From JAAZNO01 sp964508025 (GTDB lineage: Bacteria; Chloroflexota; Anaerolineae; B4-G1; SLSP01), in contig CAZDSF010000108.1 of assembly GCA_964508025.1 (NCBI GenBank), positions 1-9,928 of the forward strand: DNA of 9,928 nt, read 5' to 3'. Made by a program: the position numbers and the translations under genes. Under the pieces are notes generated by a model, which was not told where the DNA came from, made no database searches, and worked only from the letters and a program-made list of their open reading frames with translations. Shown here piece by piece: positions 1 through 8,000 of this stretch; position 1 is the stretch's first letter, and the number at the start of each line of letters is the position of its first letter.

Positions 1-69
1 GCAGACTGGCAGTTACAAACGACTGCTTGGGCAATCCGAAAATACCTGGGACTCAACCCCTTTTACCAC

Positions 70-100
70 AACCGCGCCGGTTGCAGAAACCGGCGCGGTT
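70..100. terminator. Strong intergenic hairpin, probable terminator
   Basis: A perfect 13-bp GC-rich inverted repeat (arms 70-82 and 88-100) encloses a 5-nt loop. On the plus strand it is followed by a modest T-rich stretch (TTTGCTTTCT), as expected for an intrinsic terminator of a plus-strand gene lying left of the window. It also begins only 14 nt past the stop of the minus-strand CAP gene, so it may serve convergent transcripts. No T-tract follows on the minus strand. Positions 1-69 show no other recognisable feature. Confidence 0.65.
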
Positions 101-113
101 TGCTTTCTCAGCC

Positions 114-1355
114 TCAGTGTTGCTTGACTGCCAGCGGCAAGTAGACACGGTGCAGCGGCGCCTCGATGATGTGCAGGGTAAGGGCGATGCTCTGGGGCGA
201 GTTCTGCGTGTTTGCCGGCTGCGTCACGGCGACGGTGACGCTGCCCGTGTAAGTACCAACGACCGGCGGGGTCGAAACATGGGGCGTGATGGTGAAGGTA
301 TTGGGTGTGGTGCCGCTCGTGGCGTTGAGCGTGAACCAGTCGCCGGATGAGGTCAGGGACCAGACCAGCGGTTCAGCGCTCGTGGTATTGCGCGGCTGGA
401 CTTCCATACGCTCCGGCGTGAAACGGCCCTCGGCGATGCTGTAGATGAAGACGCCCGTGGCAGGGACATTTCCCAACGTGGCGAGATAATCCCGGGTCAG
501 ATAAATGGTATCGCTGGAAGCGGTATTGTTATTGCCGTTGCGCAACTCCACTGTGACGGTATGCAACCCTTTGGTTTGCGGCAGGTTCCAGACAACGTCG
601 CTCTGAAAAGGCTGCCAGGCGGTCCAGGCGGCAGTATTGTTGCGCAAGCGCATCTCAGCCCAGACGCCGGCGCCGTAAATATACAGGTTCACGCGGTAAT
701 CGTCCGTGGTTGCCGCCTCACGGTTGATGACGATGGGATAGCGCGCGCGCTTAGTCCCAAAGTTCTGCACCCAGTAGCGGGTATAGCCGCTTCCGGCGAC
801 GACGGCATAGCCCACACCGATTTCGCGCAAGTTGGGATTGAGAATATTGGCGCGGTGCCCGGAGCTGTTCATCCAACCGGCCATCACCTGCTCTGGCGCG
901 CCATAGCCGGCGGCGATATTCTCCGCCAACGCGCTCCAACCGCTGCCATAGTATCCCACCACGCGATCCCAGGTGCCGCACACCTTTATCAACGTCCCAT
1001 TGATGCGATCATAGGTGTCATGGTTGAAATAATTATCCTGCCCCATGTCGGTGGCATGATAGCGCGCGGCATCGGTGAGCGTATCCTCCCGTTTGAGCGG
1101 CGGCAGATTGCCATTCGCCAGCCGTTGCGCATTCACCAATTCGACGACTTGTTGTTCGTAATCCGCATTCGCCGACGGCGCCCCCCAAACGCCGCCACAG
1201 CCGGTGTAGCAGATGCCATAGTCGCCCCCAGCGACTTCATCAGCCGTGATGGCAAGCGCCTCCCCAATCATAGGATAGGGTGGAATTTGAGGATTAGCGC
1301 GCACACTCACGGGGATCACACTGAGGATTATGCAGAGAGGCAAAAACCATTTCAT
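114..1355 (-). CDS. Secreted CAP (SCP/PR1-like, YkwD-type) domain protein
   Basis: This is a 413-residue exported protein. Residues 1-20 form a signal peptide with a hydrophobic core ending VSVRA, with likely cleavage before N21. A CAP domain spans roughly residues 63-200. It shows the family landmarks: DAARYHATDM (H100), FNHDT (H112), LAENIAAG (E145), SSGHRANIL (H167), REIGVGY (E178) and YWVQNFG. Two beta-rich segments follow: an Ig-like stretch at about 207-290, and a BACON-like stretch at about 300-397 with the pattern W-x-L-T-S-S-G-D-W-F-T-L. The protein ends HRVYLPLAVKQH, a tail type I associate with secreted Chloroflexota proteins. CAP proteins are extracellular and of varied function (lipid binding, peptidase, adhesion), so the substrate is unknown. 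The start is supported by AAGGAG (1367-1372) 11 nt upstream. It lies downstream of queA but has its own promoter. Confidence 0.9.
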   Translation of the reverse strand: MKWFLPLCIILSVIPVSVRANPQIPPYPMIGEALAITADEVAGGDYGICYTGCGGVWGAPSANADYEQQVVELVNAQRLANGNLPPLKREDTLTDAARYHATDMGQDNYFNHDTYDRINGTLIKVCGTWDRVVGYYGSGWSALAENIAAGYGAPEQVMAGWMNSSGHRANILNPNLREIGVGYAVVAGSGYTRYWVQNFGTKRARYPIVINREAATTDDYRVNLYIYGAGVWAEMRLRNNTAAWTAWQPFQSDVVWNLPQTKGLHTVTVELRNGNNNTASSDTIYLTRDYLATLGNVPATGVFIYSIAEGRFTPERMEVQPRNTTSAEPLVWSLTSSGDWFTLNATSGTTPNTFTITPHVSTPPVVGTYTGSVTVAVTQPANTQNSPQSIALTLHIIEAPLHRVYLPLAVKQH

Positions 1356-1399
1356 ATCGCCCTGATCTCCTTCTGAGGAATAACCGTTTTCTAACTTCG

Positions 1400-1428
1400 A
1401 TTATAGCCGAGAAGTCAGAGTGCAGCAA
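1400..1428 (-). promoter_or_regulatory. Sigma-70-type promoter for the CAP gene
   Basis: On the minus strand there is a perfect -10 box TATAAT (1400-1405). It is preceded after 17 nt by TTGCTG (1423-1428), which keeps the TTG of the -35 consensus. Transcription would start near 1393, giving a leader of roughly 38 nt with AAGGAG before the ATG at 1355. This lets the CAP gene be expressed independently of queA, whose stop lies about 40 bp upstream of the -35 box. Confidence 0.6.
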
Positions 1429-1453
1429 TAGGAGAATGGTAAGGGAAACCGCG

Positions 1454-1468
1454 AGCGCCGGCGGCGCT
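1454..1468 (-). terminator. Short hairpin at the queA stop, possible weak terminator
   Basis: AGCGCC (1454-1459) pairs with GGCGCT (1463-1468) across a 3-nt loop, overlapping the queA stop codon. On the minus strand it is followed by CGCGGTTTCCCTT, which is only mildly T-rich. With a stem of only 6 bp it could at most be a weak terminator. Confidence 0.25.
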
Positions 1469-2528
1469 ACAACATCAACGTGGCGTCGCCAAAGGAAAAA
1501 AAGCGATAGCGTTCGCGCACGGCTTCGGCATAGGCTTTGTGGATCAGCTCGATGCCGGCAAACGCCATCACCAACGCCAGCAAGGTACTGCGCGGCAGGT
1601 GGAAATTCGTGATCATAGCATCCACCACGCGGAATTGAAATCCCGGCGTGATGTAGAGCTCGGTGAAGCCCTCGAAAGGCGCCAGAGCGCGCCAGGGGCA
1701 CACCCCATCAGGCGGCTGTAACAAGCCCTGCCGCGCCGCCGTCTCCAGCACCCGCACCGAAGTCGTCCCCACGGCGATGACCCGCCCGCCCATCACTTTG
1801 GTCCGGTTGATCTGCACCGCAACTTCTGGCGAAAGCGTGGCCCACTCGCTGTGAATGGCATGGGATTCGATAGTATCCTCAGAAATCGGACGGAACGTAT
1901 CCAGCCCTACATGCAGCGTGACGAACGCCAGCTGCACGCCCTGATCGCGCAATGCGAGCAACAACTCCGGCGTGAAGTGCAGCCCCGCGGTAGGCGCCGC
2001 AGCGCTGCCCGGCGTGCGCGAGTAAACGGTCTGGTAGCGCTCCGGATCATCCAGCGGCCGGTGGATGTACGGCGGCAGCGGCATCTGCCCGATACTATCC
2101 AGATACGGCGCGACGGATTCCGAAAAGACCAACGTGCGCTCGCCGCGCTCGCCCGTCTCAACGATCTCCGCATAAAGCGGAATCGCATCTTCGCCCTGCG
2201 TCAATTGCAGGCGACTGCCCACCCGCGTCCGCGCGCCGCCCACCAACGCGCGCCACCGATTCGCGCCCAAGTCCCGCAGGAGCAACAGCTCCACTTTGCC
2301 GCCGCCCAGCAGCTTGCGCCCAAACAGGCGCGCCGGAATGACGCGGCTCTCGTTGGCGACCAGCAGGTCGCCGGGGCGCAGATATGCGCCAATCTCACGG
2401 AAGATACGGTGCTCCAGCGCGCCCGTGTCGCGGTGCATGACCAGGAGCCGAGAGCTATCGCGCGGCTCTACCGCCTGTTGCGCAATCAAGGTCTCAGGCA
2501 GCTCGTAGTGTAGATCAGAAGTCTTCAT
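1467..2528 (-). CDS. queA: S-adenosylmethionine:tRNA ribosyltransferase-isomerase QueA
   Basis: QueA transfers and isomerises the ribosyl part of S-adenosylmethionine onto preQ1 at position 34 of tRNAs with GUN anticodons (Asp, Asn, His, Tyr). This makes epoxyqueuosine, the next-to-last step of queuosine synthesis, in the cytoplasm. The 353-residue length is normal for the family. Recognisable blocks are the N-terminal start MKTSDLHYELPETLIAQ, RDSSRLLVMHRDTG at about residues 23-36, GDLLVANESRVIPARLFG at about 53-70, TAGLHFTPELL in the middle, VGLDTFRPI, ITNFHLPRSTLLALV near the end, and the terminal FFSFGDATLML. The ATG lies 12 nt after the stop of the glycoside hydrolase gene. The best Shine-Dalgarno-like match, GGAG, overlaps that gene's end about 15 nt away, so translational coupling is likely. 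No other queuosine gene is visible here. Confidence 0.97.
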   Translation of the reverse strand: MKTSDLHYELPETLIAQQAVEPRDSSRLLVMHRDTGALEHRIFREIGAYLRPGDLLVANESRVIPARLFGRKLLGGGKVELLLLRDLGANRWRALVGGARTRVGSRLQLTQGEDAIPLYAEIVETGERGERTLVFSESVAPYLDSIGQMPLPPYIHRPLDDPERYQTVYSRTPGSAAAPTAGLHFTPELLLALRDQGVQLAFVTLHVGLDTFRPISEDTIESHAIHSEWATLSPEVAVQINRTKVMGGRVIAVGTTSVRVLETAARQGLLQPPDGVCPWRALAPFEGFTELYITPGFQFRVVDAMITNFHLPRSTLLALVMAFAGIELIHKAYAEAVRERYRFFSFGDATLML

Positions 2529-2540
2529 GCGCGCCGCGTG

Positions 2541-3869
2541 TTACTCCGGGAGCAGGATGGGCCGCAACTGCGGCGCATACGCATCCAGCAACGCCGGCGT
2601 GATGGCGTTGCCGCGCGCGATGGCGGTGTACAGGTCTGCGCTGGGGCGCGGCGTGCGCACGCCAGTCGCAGGATCCATCTCGATCAAGCCAAAGGGCAAA
2701 GTCCAGCCTTCAGCCCACTCAAAATTATCCACCAGCGTCCAGTGATAATATCCCTGCACCGGAATGTTGTTCTGCAGCACCTTCCACAGCTGATGGAGAT
2801 GCAACAACAGCGCCGCCGGGCGTTGATCATCGTCGCTATCGGGGATGCCATTCTCCGTGATGTAGATGGGCAGGCGCAGTTCTTCCCAAAGCCATTTGAC
2901 GGCGCGCCGCAAGCCCTCAGGGTAGAGCTCGCCATAGCCGCCATCGAGCAGCTCCGCATCCGGCGCGTGAACCCTGCGCCCGAAGAGCGCCTCTTTAGCG
3001 CCGCGATCAAAAGCCACCAGATCGCGAGTGTAGTAATTCAGCCCGACCCAGTCCAGCGTCCGGCGCAACGACCACGCGGGGCCAAAGCCCAATGGCAATG
3101 ACCACCACCCCTTCCACACCGCATCGAACGTGGTGCGATTGAAGCTGCGATCCAGCACACCGGCAATCACCCGATCCAGGAGGGAGCGCGAGTTAGCCGG
3201 ATCGAAGAAGCGCAAGTTGTGAGCCAGTCCCACCTTAGCCGTGGGCTGAAGACGATGGATAGCGCGATAAGCGGCGCCATGGGCTTTGAACATATTCCGC
3301 AGAATCACACCGGTGGCCTTGAAATCCTGCTTTCCCGGCGGGAAAAGCCCCAGCAGATAGCTCATCGAAGCGTAGACATTCGGCTCGTTGATGGTACACC
3401 ACAACGTGACCTGATCCCCCAAGGCTTTGACCACCCGTTCGACGTAGCGCGTGAAATAGGCGATGACGCCCTCATTGATCCAGGCGCCCTGGTTTTCCAG
3501 CCACAGCGGGTTGGAGAAGTGATGCAACGTGACCATCGGTTCCAACCCGCGCAGCTGCAAGCCGCGCACCATCTCCCGGTAACGCTCCAGAGCCGTGGTG
3601 TCGAAGCGCCCCGGCTCCGGTTCCACGCGGCTCCACTCGATAGAAAGCCGCATCGCATTCAACCCCATCGCCGCCGCGCGGTCGAAATCCGCCTCAGCGT
3701 TTTCCCACCAGTCGCACGCACGCCCAGAGGTGTGCCCCTGCTTGATGCGCCCTTCCTGTTGTTCCCAGGCCCACCACTGGTTATTCGTGTTGTTGCCTTC
3801 AACCTGATGCGCCGCCGTAGCGACGCCCCATTTAAAACCGGGCGGAAAGTGAAATGTGGCTTCGGGCAT
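2541..3869 (-). CDS. Glycoside hydrolase family 1 (beta-glucosidase/beta-galactosidase type)
   Basis: This is a 442-residue (beta/alpha)8-barrel retaining glycosidase that hydrolyses terminal beta-linked glucose, galactose or related sugars. Family 1 signatures are clear. FPPGFKWGVATAAHQVEG is at 8-25, with sugar-binding Q22. TLHHFSNPLW is at 114-123, with H117 at the conserved histidine. The acid/base E162 is in TINEPNVYA and the nucleophile E339 is in YITENG. WTLVDNFEWAEGW at 377-389 forms the +1/-1 subsite wall. The HFSNPLW and VDNFEWAEGW wording recalls archaeal and thermophile family 1 enzymes more than Firmicutes phospho-beta-glucosidases; this is inference. There is no signal peptide, so it is probably cytoplasmic and acts on imported oligosaccharides or glycosides. 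It lies 51 bp after degV and 12 bp before queA. An AGGGGA motif sits about 10 nt ahead of the ATG. Substrate cannot be assigned. Confidence 0.95.
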   Translation of the reverse strand: MPEATFHFPPGFKWGVATAAHQVEGNNTNNQWWAWEQQEGRIKQGHTSGRACDWWENAEADFDRAAAMGLNAMRLSIEWSRVEPEPGRFDTTALERYREMVRGLQLRGLEPMVTLHHFSNPLWLENQGAWINEGVIAYFTRYVERVVKALGDQVTLWCTINEPNVYASMSYLLGLFPPGKQDFKATGVILRNMFKAHGAAYRAIHRLQPTAKVGLAHNLRFFDPANSRSLLDRVIAGVLDRSFNRTTFDAVWKGWWSLPLGFGPAWSLRRTLDWVGLNYYTRDLVAFDRGAKEALFGRRVHAPDAELLDGGYGELYPEGLRRAVKWLWEELRLPIYITENGIPDSDDDQRPAALLLHLHQLWKVLQNNIPVQGYYHWTLVDNFEWAEGWTLPFGLIEMDPATGVRTPRPSADLYTAIARGNAITPALLDAYAPQLRPILLPE

Positions 3870-3920
3870 AGACTATTTTCCCCTGATCAAAATGGAATGC
3901 TCGCGCGTTATTGAACGCAG

Positions 3921-4766
3921 CTACTGCACGGCCGGGCACACTCCCAAACCGATAAAACCTGGACCAACGTGCGAACCAATCACCGGCCCCGTCTCGTGTA
4001 CGAAGAAGTCCACGCAGTTGATTTCCTGGCGCACCTGTTCGGCAAAAGCCAGCGCATCTGCCTCACATTGGATGTGAGTTACGGCAGCATAAACAGGCGC
4101 AGTCCCAACCTGCTTCTGCACCTCATCGAGGAGCTGCTGCAAGCCGCGCTTGCGCGTGCGCGCTACCGTCAGCCCTTCGATCTTCCCCTCATGCAAATAC
4201 AGGATGGGGCGCAGGTGCAGGACATTTCCCAAGAACTTTGCCGCGCCATTGATACGTCCGCCCTTCTGAAGATAATCCAGATTCTCTACCAGGAAGACGC
4301 CCACAAACTCTTCGCTCATCCGTTCCACAACGGCAGCCGCTTCGGCGCGCGATCCGCCGCGCTCCAAGACCTGGATCGCGCCGTGAATCATCAACGCCAA
4401 CACACAGGTCGTCGCCCGCGAATTGATGACGGTGATGCGGTCGGGCGCCACTTCCTGCGCCGCCATCTGCGCCACCCGCACTGTGCCACTCAACGCCTCA
4501 GAGATGTGAATGGAAAGCACTTCGTCGCCATCACGGGTGAGCTGCTCATAAAGGCGCATGAATTCACCCGGAGCAGGTTGGCTGGTAGTGGGCGCTGTCT
4601 CGACCCGTTCCAGATGTTGATAGAACGCCTCCAACGAGAGGCTGTCCTCATTTTGATCCGCCAGGTTAGCGCCCATATTGACCTTGAGCGGAACGGTGTG
4701 AATTGACCAGGCTTCACGGATAGAAGCCGGCAGATACGCCGTGGTGTCCGTCACAATGTGAATCAT
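3921..4766 (-). CDS. DegV family protein (fatty-acid-binding, FakB-like)
   Basis: This is a 281-residue two-domain cytoplasmic protein. DegV/FakB proteins hold one long-chain fatty acid; in Firmicutes they present it to the kinase FakA for phosphorylation and use in phospholipid synthesis. Landmarks are IVTDTTAYLP at 4-13, PTTSQPAPGEF at 59-69 (the T/S-S-Q-P lipid-carboxylate loop), SIHISEALSGT at 85-95, ENLDYLQKGGRI at 161-172, and HVGPGFIGLG at 266-275. The frame opens 13 codons further upstream, at 4805. The start at 4766 is chosen because GGAGGG lies 4 nt ahead of it and because the family normally begins with M-x-I-V-T-D. No FakA-like kinase is in the window. The gene heads the probable degV-glycosidase-queA operon behind a leader of about 210 nt containing a terminator-like hairpin. 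Confidence 0.93.
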   Translation of the reverse strand: MIHIVTDTTAYLPASIREAWSIHTVPLKVNMGANLADQNEDSLSLEAFYQHLERVETAPTTSQPAPGEFMRLYEQLTRDGDEVLSIHISEALSGTVRVAQMAAQEVAPDRITVINSRATTCVLALMIHGAIQVLERGGSRAEAAAVVERMSEEFVGVFLVENLDYLQKGGRINGAAKFLGNVLHLRPILYLHEGKIEGLTVARTRKRGLQQLLDEVQKQVGTAPVYAAVTHIQCEADALAFAEQVRQEINCVDFFVHETGPVIGSHVGPGFIGLGVCPAVQ

Positions 4767-4770
4767 GAGT

Positions 4771-4776
4771 CCCTCC
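4771..4776 (-). promoter_or_regulatory. Ribosome binding site that fixes the degV start
   Basis: GGAGGG lies 4 nt upstream of the ATG at 4766 on the minus strand. It overlaps the alternative in-frame ATG at 4778, which makes initiation there or at the upstream codon at 4805 unlikely. Confidence 0.75.
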
Positions 4777-4798
4777 ATAAAGATACCGCTGTTAAGAC

Positions 4799-4833
4799 AA
4801 AACAAATTAACCCCTGACCAGAAAAGTCGGGGG
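4799..4833 (-). terminator. Intrinsic-terminator-like hairpin in the degV leader
   Basis: On the minus strand, CCCC-GAC (4832-4826) pairs with GTC-GGGG (4818-4811) around a 7-nt loop. A single A bulge sits at 4815 in the descending arm. The T-rich run TTAATTTGTTTT (4810-4799) follows directly. It lies about 45 nt before the degV ATG. It could terminate the large membrane-protein transcript that ends at 5016. It also lies downstream of the degV promoter, so it could instead act as an attenuator. Confidence 0.55.
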
Positions 4834-4983
4834 TGGGTGCGGGGAGGGACGATTCACCTTGCGGGCTAATCAGTGCGAAAGCGAAAAGCCTTTGGCGTCG
4901 TATAAAATAATGCCTGGCAACGATAAAATGCGCGGTCGAATGTCCCTCGACCATCCCAAAACTGCAAACACTTTGCCTGACAA
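4834..4983 (-). other. Structured untranslated leader ahead of degV
   Basis: This stretch lies between the putative transcription start near 4977 and the terminator-like hairpin. It contains a 6-bp hairpin, GGTCGA/TCGACC (4934-4939 with 4947-4952, 7-nt loop), and pyrimidine-rich stretches that could compete with the terminator stem. I cannot match it to a known riboswitch class. No open frame with a ribosome binding site was noticed. Confidence 0.3.
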
Positions 4984-5011
4984 ATTATAGCGTAGTTGGC
5001 GTAGGTGGCAA
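4984..5011 (-). promoter_or_regulatory. Sigma-70-type promoter for the degV operon
   Basis: On the minus strand TTGCCA (5006-5011, five of six consensus bases) is followed after 16 nt by a perfect TATAAT (4984-4989). It lies immediately after the stop codon of the large membrane-protein gene (5016-5018) and points toward degV. A start near 4977 would give a 5' leader of about 210 nt. Confidence 0.65.
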
Positions 5012-5015
5012 TAGA

Positions 5016-8000
5016 TTACCTGGATGTCATCGGCTCGCTTAACACAACTCGGTTATCGGGCCAGGGTGTTCCGACAGCATCGGACGCGGGCAGGGCGATC
5101 CCAGTCTCGCCATCGTACCAGCCCAAGCCCAGGCGATACCCGGCGGGCGGCGCGGGGAGCGTCACGGTCTCGCTCACCACCTCGCTGGCCGCCCACCAGC
5201 TGGTGGGATACGTCCACGCGCGGGGCATCGCATCATCCTGCGCCACGATCTCGCCAGACGGCGCGAGCAAATGCACGAAGCGCTTGTAATCGCGGCTGGG
5301 CGCGGTTTGTGCCTGCCACCAGAGCGTCAACGTGAGCGCGTCGCTGCTTTGGGCGATGTCATACCCTAGCAACCGCAGCTCCACGCCAAAATCAGCCTGC
5401 TGCGGGAAGGGAGGCGCGGGCAGGGTGAAACTGCGCGGGCGCTGCGCGATGTCCAGCGCGCCCAGCGCGCAGGTTTGGAGGATGCTGTCACCCGTGAGCA
5501 AGGTCAGCCGCAAGGTGTAGGGGCCATCAGGCAGCAGCGGCGGGAGCGGCAGCGTTGCCGGCGCGCGCACCCACGCGAACCGGGGCCAATTGCTGGTGCG
5601 TGAGCCGGGTGCGAGCGGCCCTTCCCGCGCGACGATGACATTCCCGGCGGCATCCACCGCCTCCCAGCGGGCGGTCAGGTCGCTGGTGGGCTGCTCGGTG
5701 ACGCTCCATTCGGCAGTGAAATCGAGCGGCGCGCCTTCGGGATGCGCTTCCGGCAGCTGCAACCCCGTGAGCGATACGCCTCCCGCCTGGCAGAGCGTCC
5801 GCGCTTCGCGGCGTTCCCACTCACAGCAGGCGTCGCGCGGATCGCGCAACGTCGCGCCCGTGAGCGTAAGCGGCACATCAACCTCGCCGCCGGGCTGCAT
5901 CGTCGCTTCGAGGTACGCAATCACGCGCAGCGTGTATTCGCCGGGCGCGAGGCCCTCCGGTACAGGCAGCACCGGGTAATCCGTGACCAGCTCGCCCGCG
6001 CCCCAGAGTGTGGTGGGCAGATAGCCGTAGCCGGGTTGCAAATCTACCTGACTGAGCTGGCGACCATCCGCATCCAGCAGGCGCAGCGAGAGGCTCCAGT
6101 TGCGCGGCGTGCGGCGCGCAACCGACCAATACAGCTGCAAGCGCAGCGTGTCCGGCGTCGAGCTCAGCGGCGTCGCACTGTGTAGCGTCAGCTCGCCCAG
6201 TTGCGCCGCGACGGGCGCATCCAGGCGGCGCGCGGACGTGCTGCGCACCCGCACCGCGCCCACATAGAGCGCGCCACGTTCCGCGCCCTGCGGCGTCTGC
6301 GGATGCAGCTCGCCCTCAGCATCGTAGAAACGCAGCTCGAGCAGATACAGCCCACGCGCGAGACTCGGCGGCAGAGTCAGTGAATAGCCGGCCACGCCCG
6401 TTGCTGGCGCTACGAACGTGGTCTCAACCAGGCCGTAAGCCACCCCATGGCGCGGCTCCGCCGGGGAGACCAGGCGCAGCGTCCCGGTCAGCGGCGTCGT
6501 ATCCGAGCGTTGCCAGCGCAGCCCCAGCCCAATCTGCTCGCCCGGCGCAGCCACGATGTCCAGCGCATTGCGCGAATCGCCAGATGCAGCGTACACCTCC
6601 TCCAGCAGCAGCGGCCCGAAGCGCACCGGCTCGTGGTGCGGATACGGCGCGTGGATGAAGTCGAAGGCGTGTAGCAAGGGAGTGAGGGGATGAGGGGGTG
6701 AGGGGGTGAAGAGCGCCGGGAGAATCAAAGCCAACGCAAACATTCCCAGAAACGCTAATACGAGTACAGAACCCGCTTTCAAAAAATCAACCGGTGCTCT
6801 GCGCCTCTGCGCCTCTGCGCCTCTGCGTTGCAAAACCGCTGCGCCCAGCGCGAGTACCGTCGCCGCCGAAATCACCCCCGCTGCCGCGCGCAACGGCGTG
6901 TTCCGCAGCCGCAGCGTGACTTCATGCTCGCCCGCCGCCAGATCAACCGTCAACCGCCCAGAGCCGGCGGCAGGATAGCCGGTCAGGGGATAAGCTGCGG
7001 CAGCGACGCCATCCACCTCCGCCTGCCAGCCGGGCCACCAGTGCAACGGGAATACAACAGGCGCGGCCCCATCCAACGCCACGCGCCACACCTGCCGCTG
7101 CGGCGCGCGCGCGAGCAGCGTCGCTGTCAACGTCACGTCGCCATCGGCGATAGGCTGCGCTGCGTCCACCCCATCTACCACCGCCTCGGAGATATACAAG
7201 CGCGGCCGCACATCGCGGGGCAAATACTCGTAGCGGATCGTTGTCCCGATATTGCCGGTGAACGCCTCGTAGAGCAGCAGATTGTCCCATGTCACATCCC
7301 CGGCAGCGATGCGCAGCCGTTCCGGGCGGAGTGCGCCGAGCGTAGCCAACGCTAGACAAAAAATCAGCATGGTCAGTAATGCGTAATGCGTAAGGCGTAA
7401 TGCGTGAAACGTGAAACGTGAAACGTGATGCGCTTTCTTGCTTTCTCGCTTTTCCGCCTTTTCGCTGACTCGCTGACTCGCTGACTCGCACGCTATCGCG
7501 CCGGTGGCTATGGCTGTGAAGAGCGCCTGGACGGAGAGGAAGCGCCAGGGGAATTGCGTCGTCGCCAGCAGCGGCAGGTGTTCCCACAACGGCGCGGAGA
7601 GCGGCGTGATCATGAGGGTGGAGAGGAGTAGGCTGAAGAGAATGAATCCGTACTGCGTGATGCGTGATGCGTGAAACGTGAAACATGATTTGCTAATTTG
7701 CTGATTTGAGATTTGCTGATTTGCTGATTTGCTGATTTGCCAAGTCAACGCGCCTACCCCTACCAGCGTCAGCATTGCTTGCACCAGCCCCATCGCAAAG
7801 GGGCCGGCTTCGCCAACGGCAGGCGCGATGTCGTAGTTGAAAAAGAATGTCGGCTGCACCAGGTTCAGCCCGCGGAAGTGGTTACTGTAATGGAAATACC
7901 CGGCGGTGAACTCCGGCCCCATCTGCCCGTAGCCCGTCTCGCCGATAGCCGGCATCCAGAACCAGGCGGTGAGGAGGAAAGCGAGGAGGAAGGGAGACGT

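Noticed and set aside
1..69. Coding end or RNA gene at the left edge
   Set aside because: All three plus frames are open here but end after the hairpin, inside the CAP gene, and none shows a recognisable protein ending. No tRNA or tmRNA fold was seen.
561..1376. Long plus-strand open frame (271 codons) opposite the CAP gene
   Set aside because: It is antisense to a gene with a clear signal peptide and CAP motifs. Its translation shows no domain, and its high Arg/Pro/His content is typical of antisense frames in GC-rich DNA.
1851..2513. Plus-strand open frame (220 codons) opposite queA
   Set aside because: It is an antisense shadow of a well-conserved gene, rich in Arg/Gln/Ala with no recognisable motif and no ribosome binding site.
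3905..3918. Five-base hairpin between degV and the glycosidase gene as a terminator
   Set aside because: The stem is only GCGTT/AACGC with no T-run directly after it, and the genes are too close for a clear operon break.
4767..4805. Thirteen extra N-terminal codons for DegV
   Set aside because: The GGAGGG ribosome binding site lies inside this stretch, and the family starts at the I-V-T-D motif.
4871..4890. Short CGAAAGCG/AAAAG-like stretch in the degV leader as another repeat array
   Set aside because: Only one to two imperfect units, with no clear 8-bp register and no heptamers.
6943..7686. Minus-strand open frame (247 codons) in another frame within the membrane-protein gene
   Set aside because: It overlaps a gene with a convincing membrane pattern. 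It begins inside a repeat array that is stop-free in all frames, which explains the length. Its translation is low-complexity and Arg-rich.
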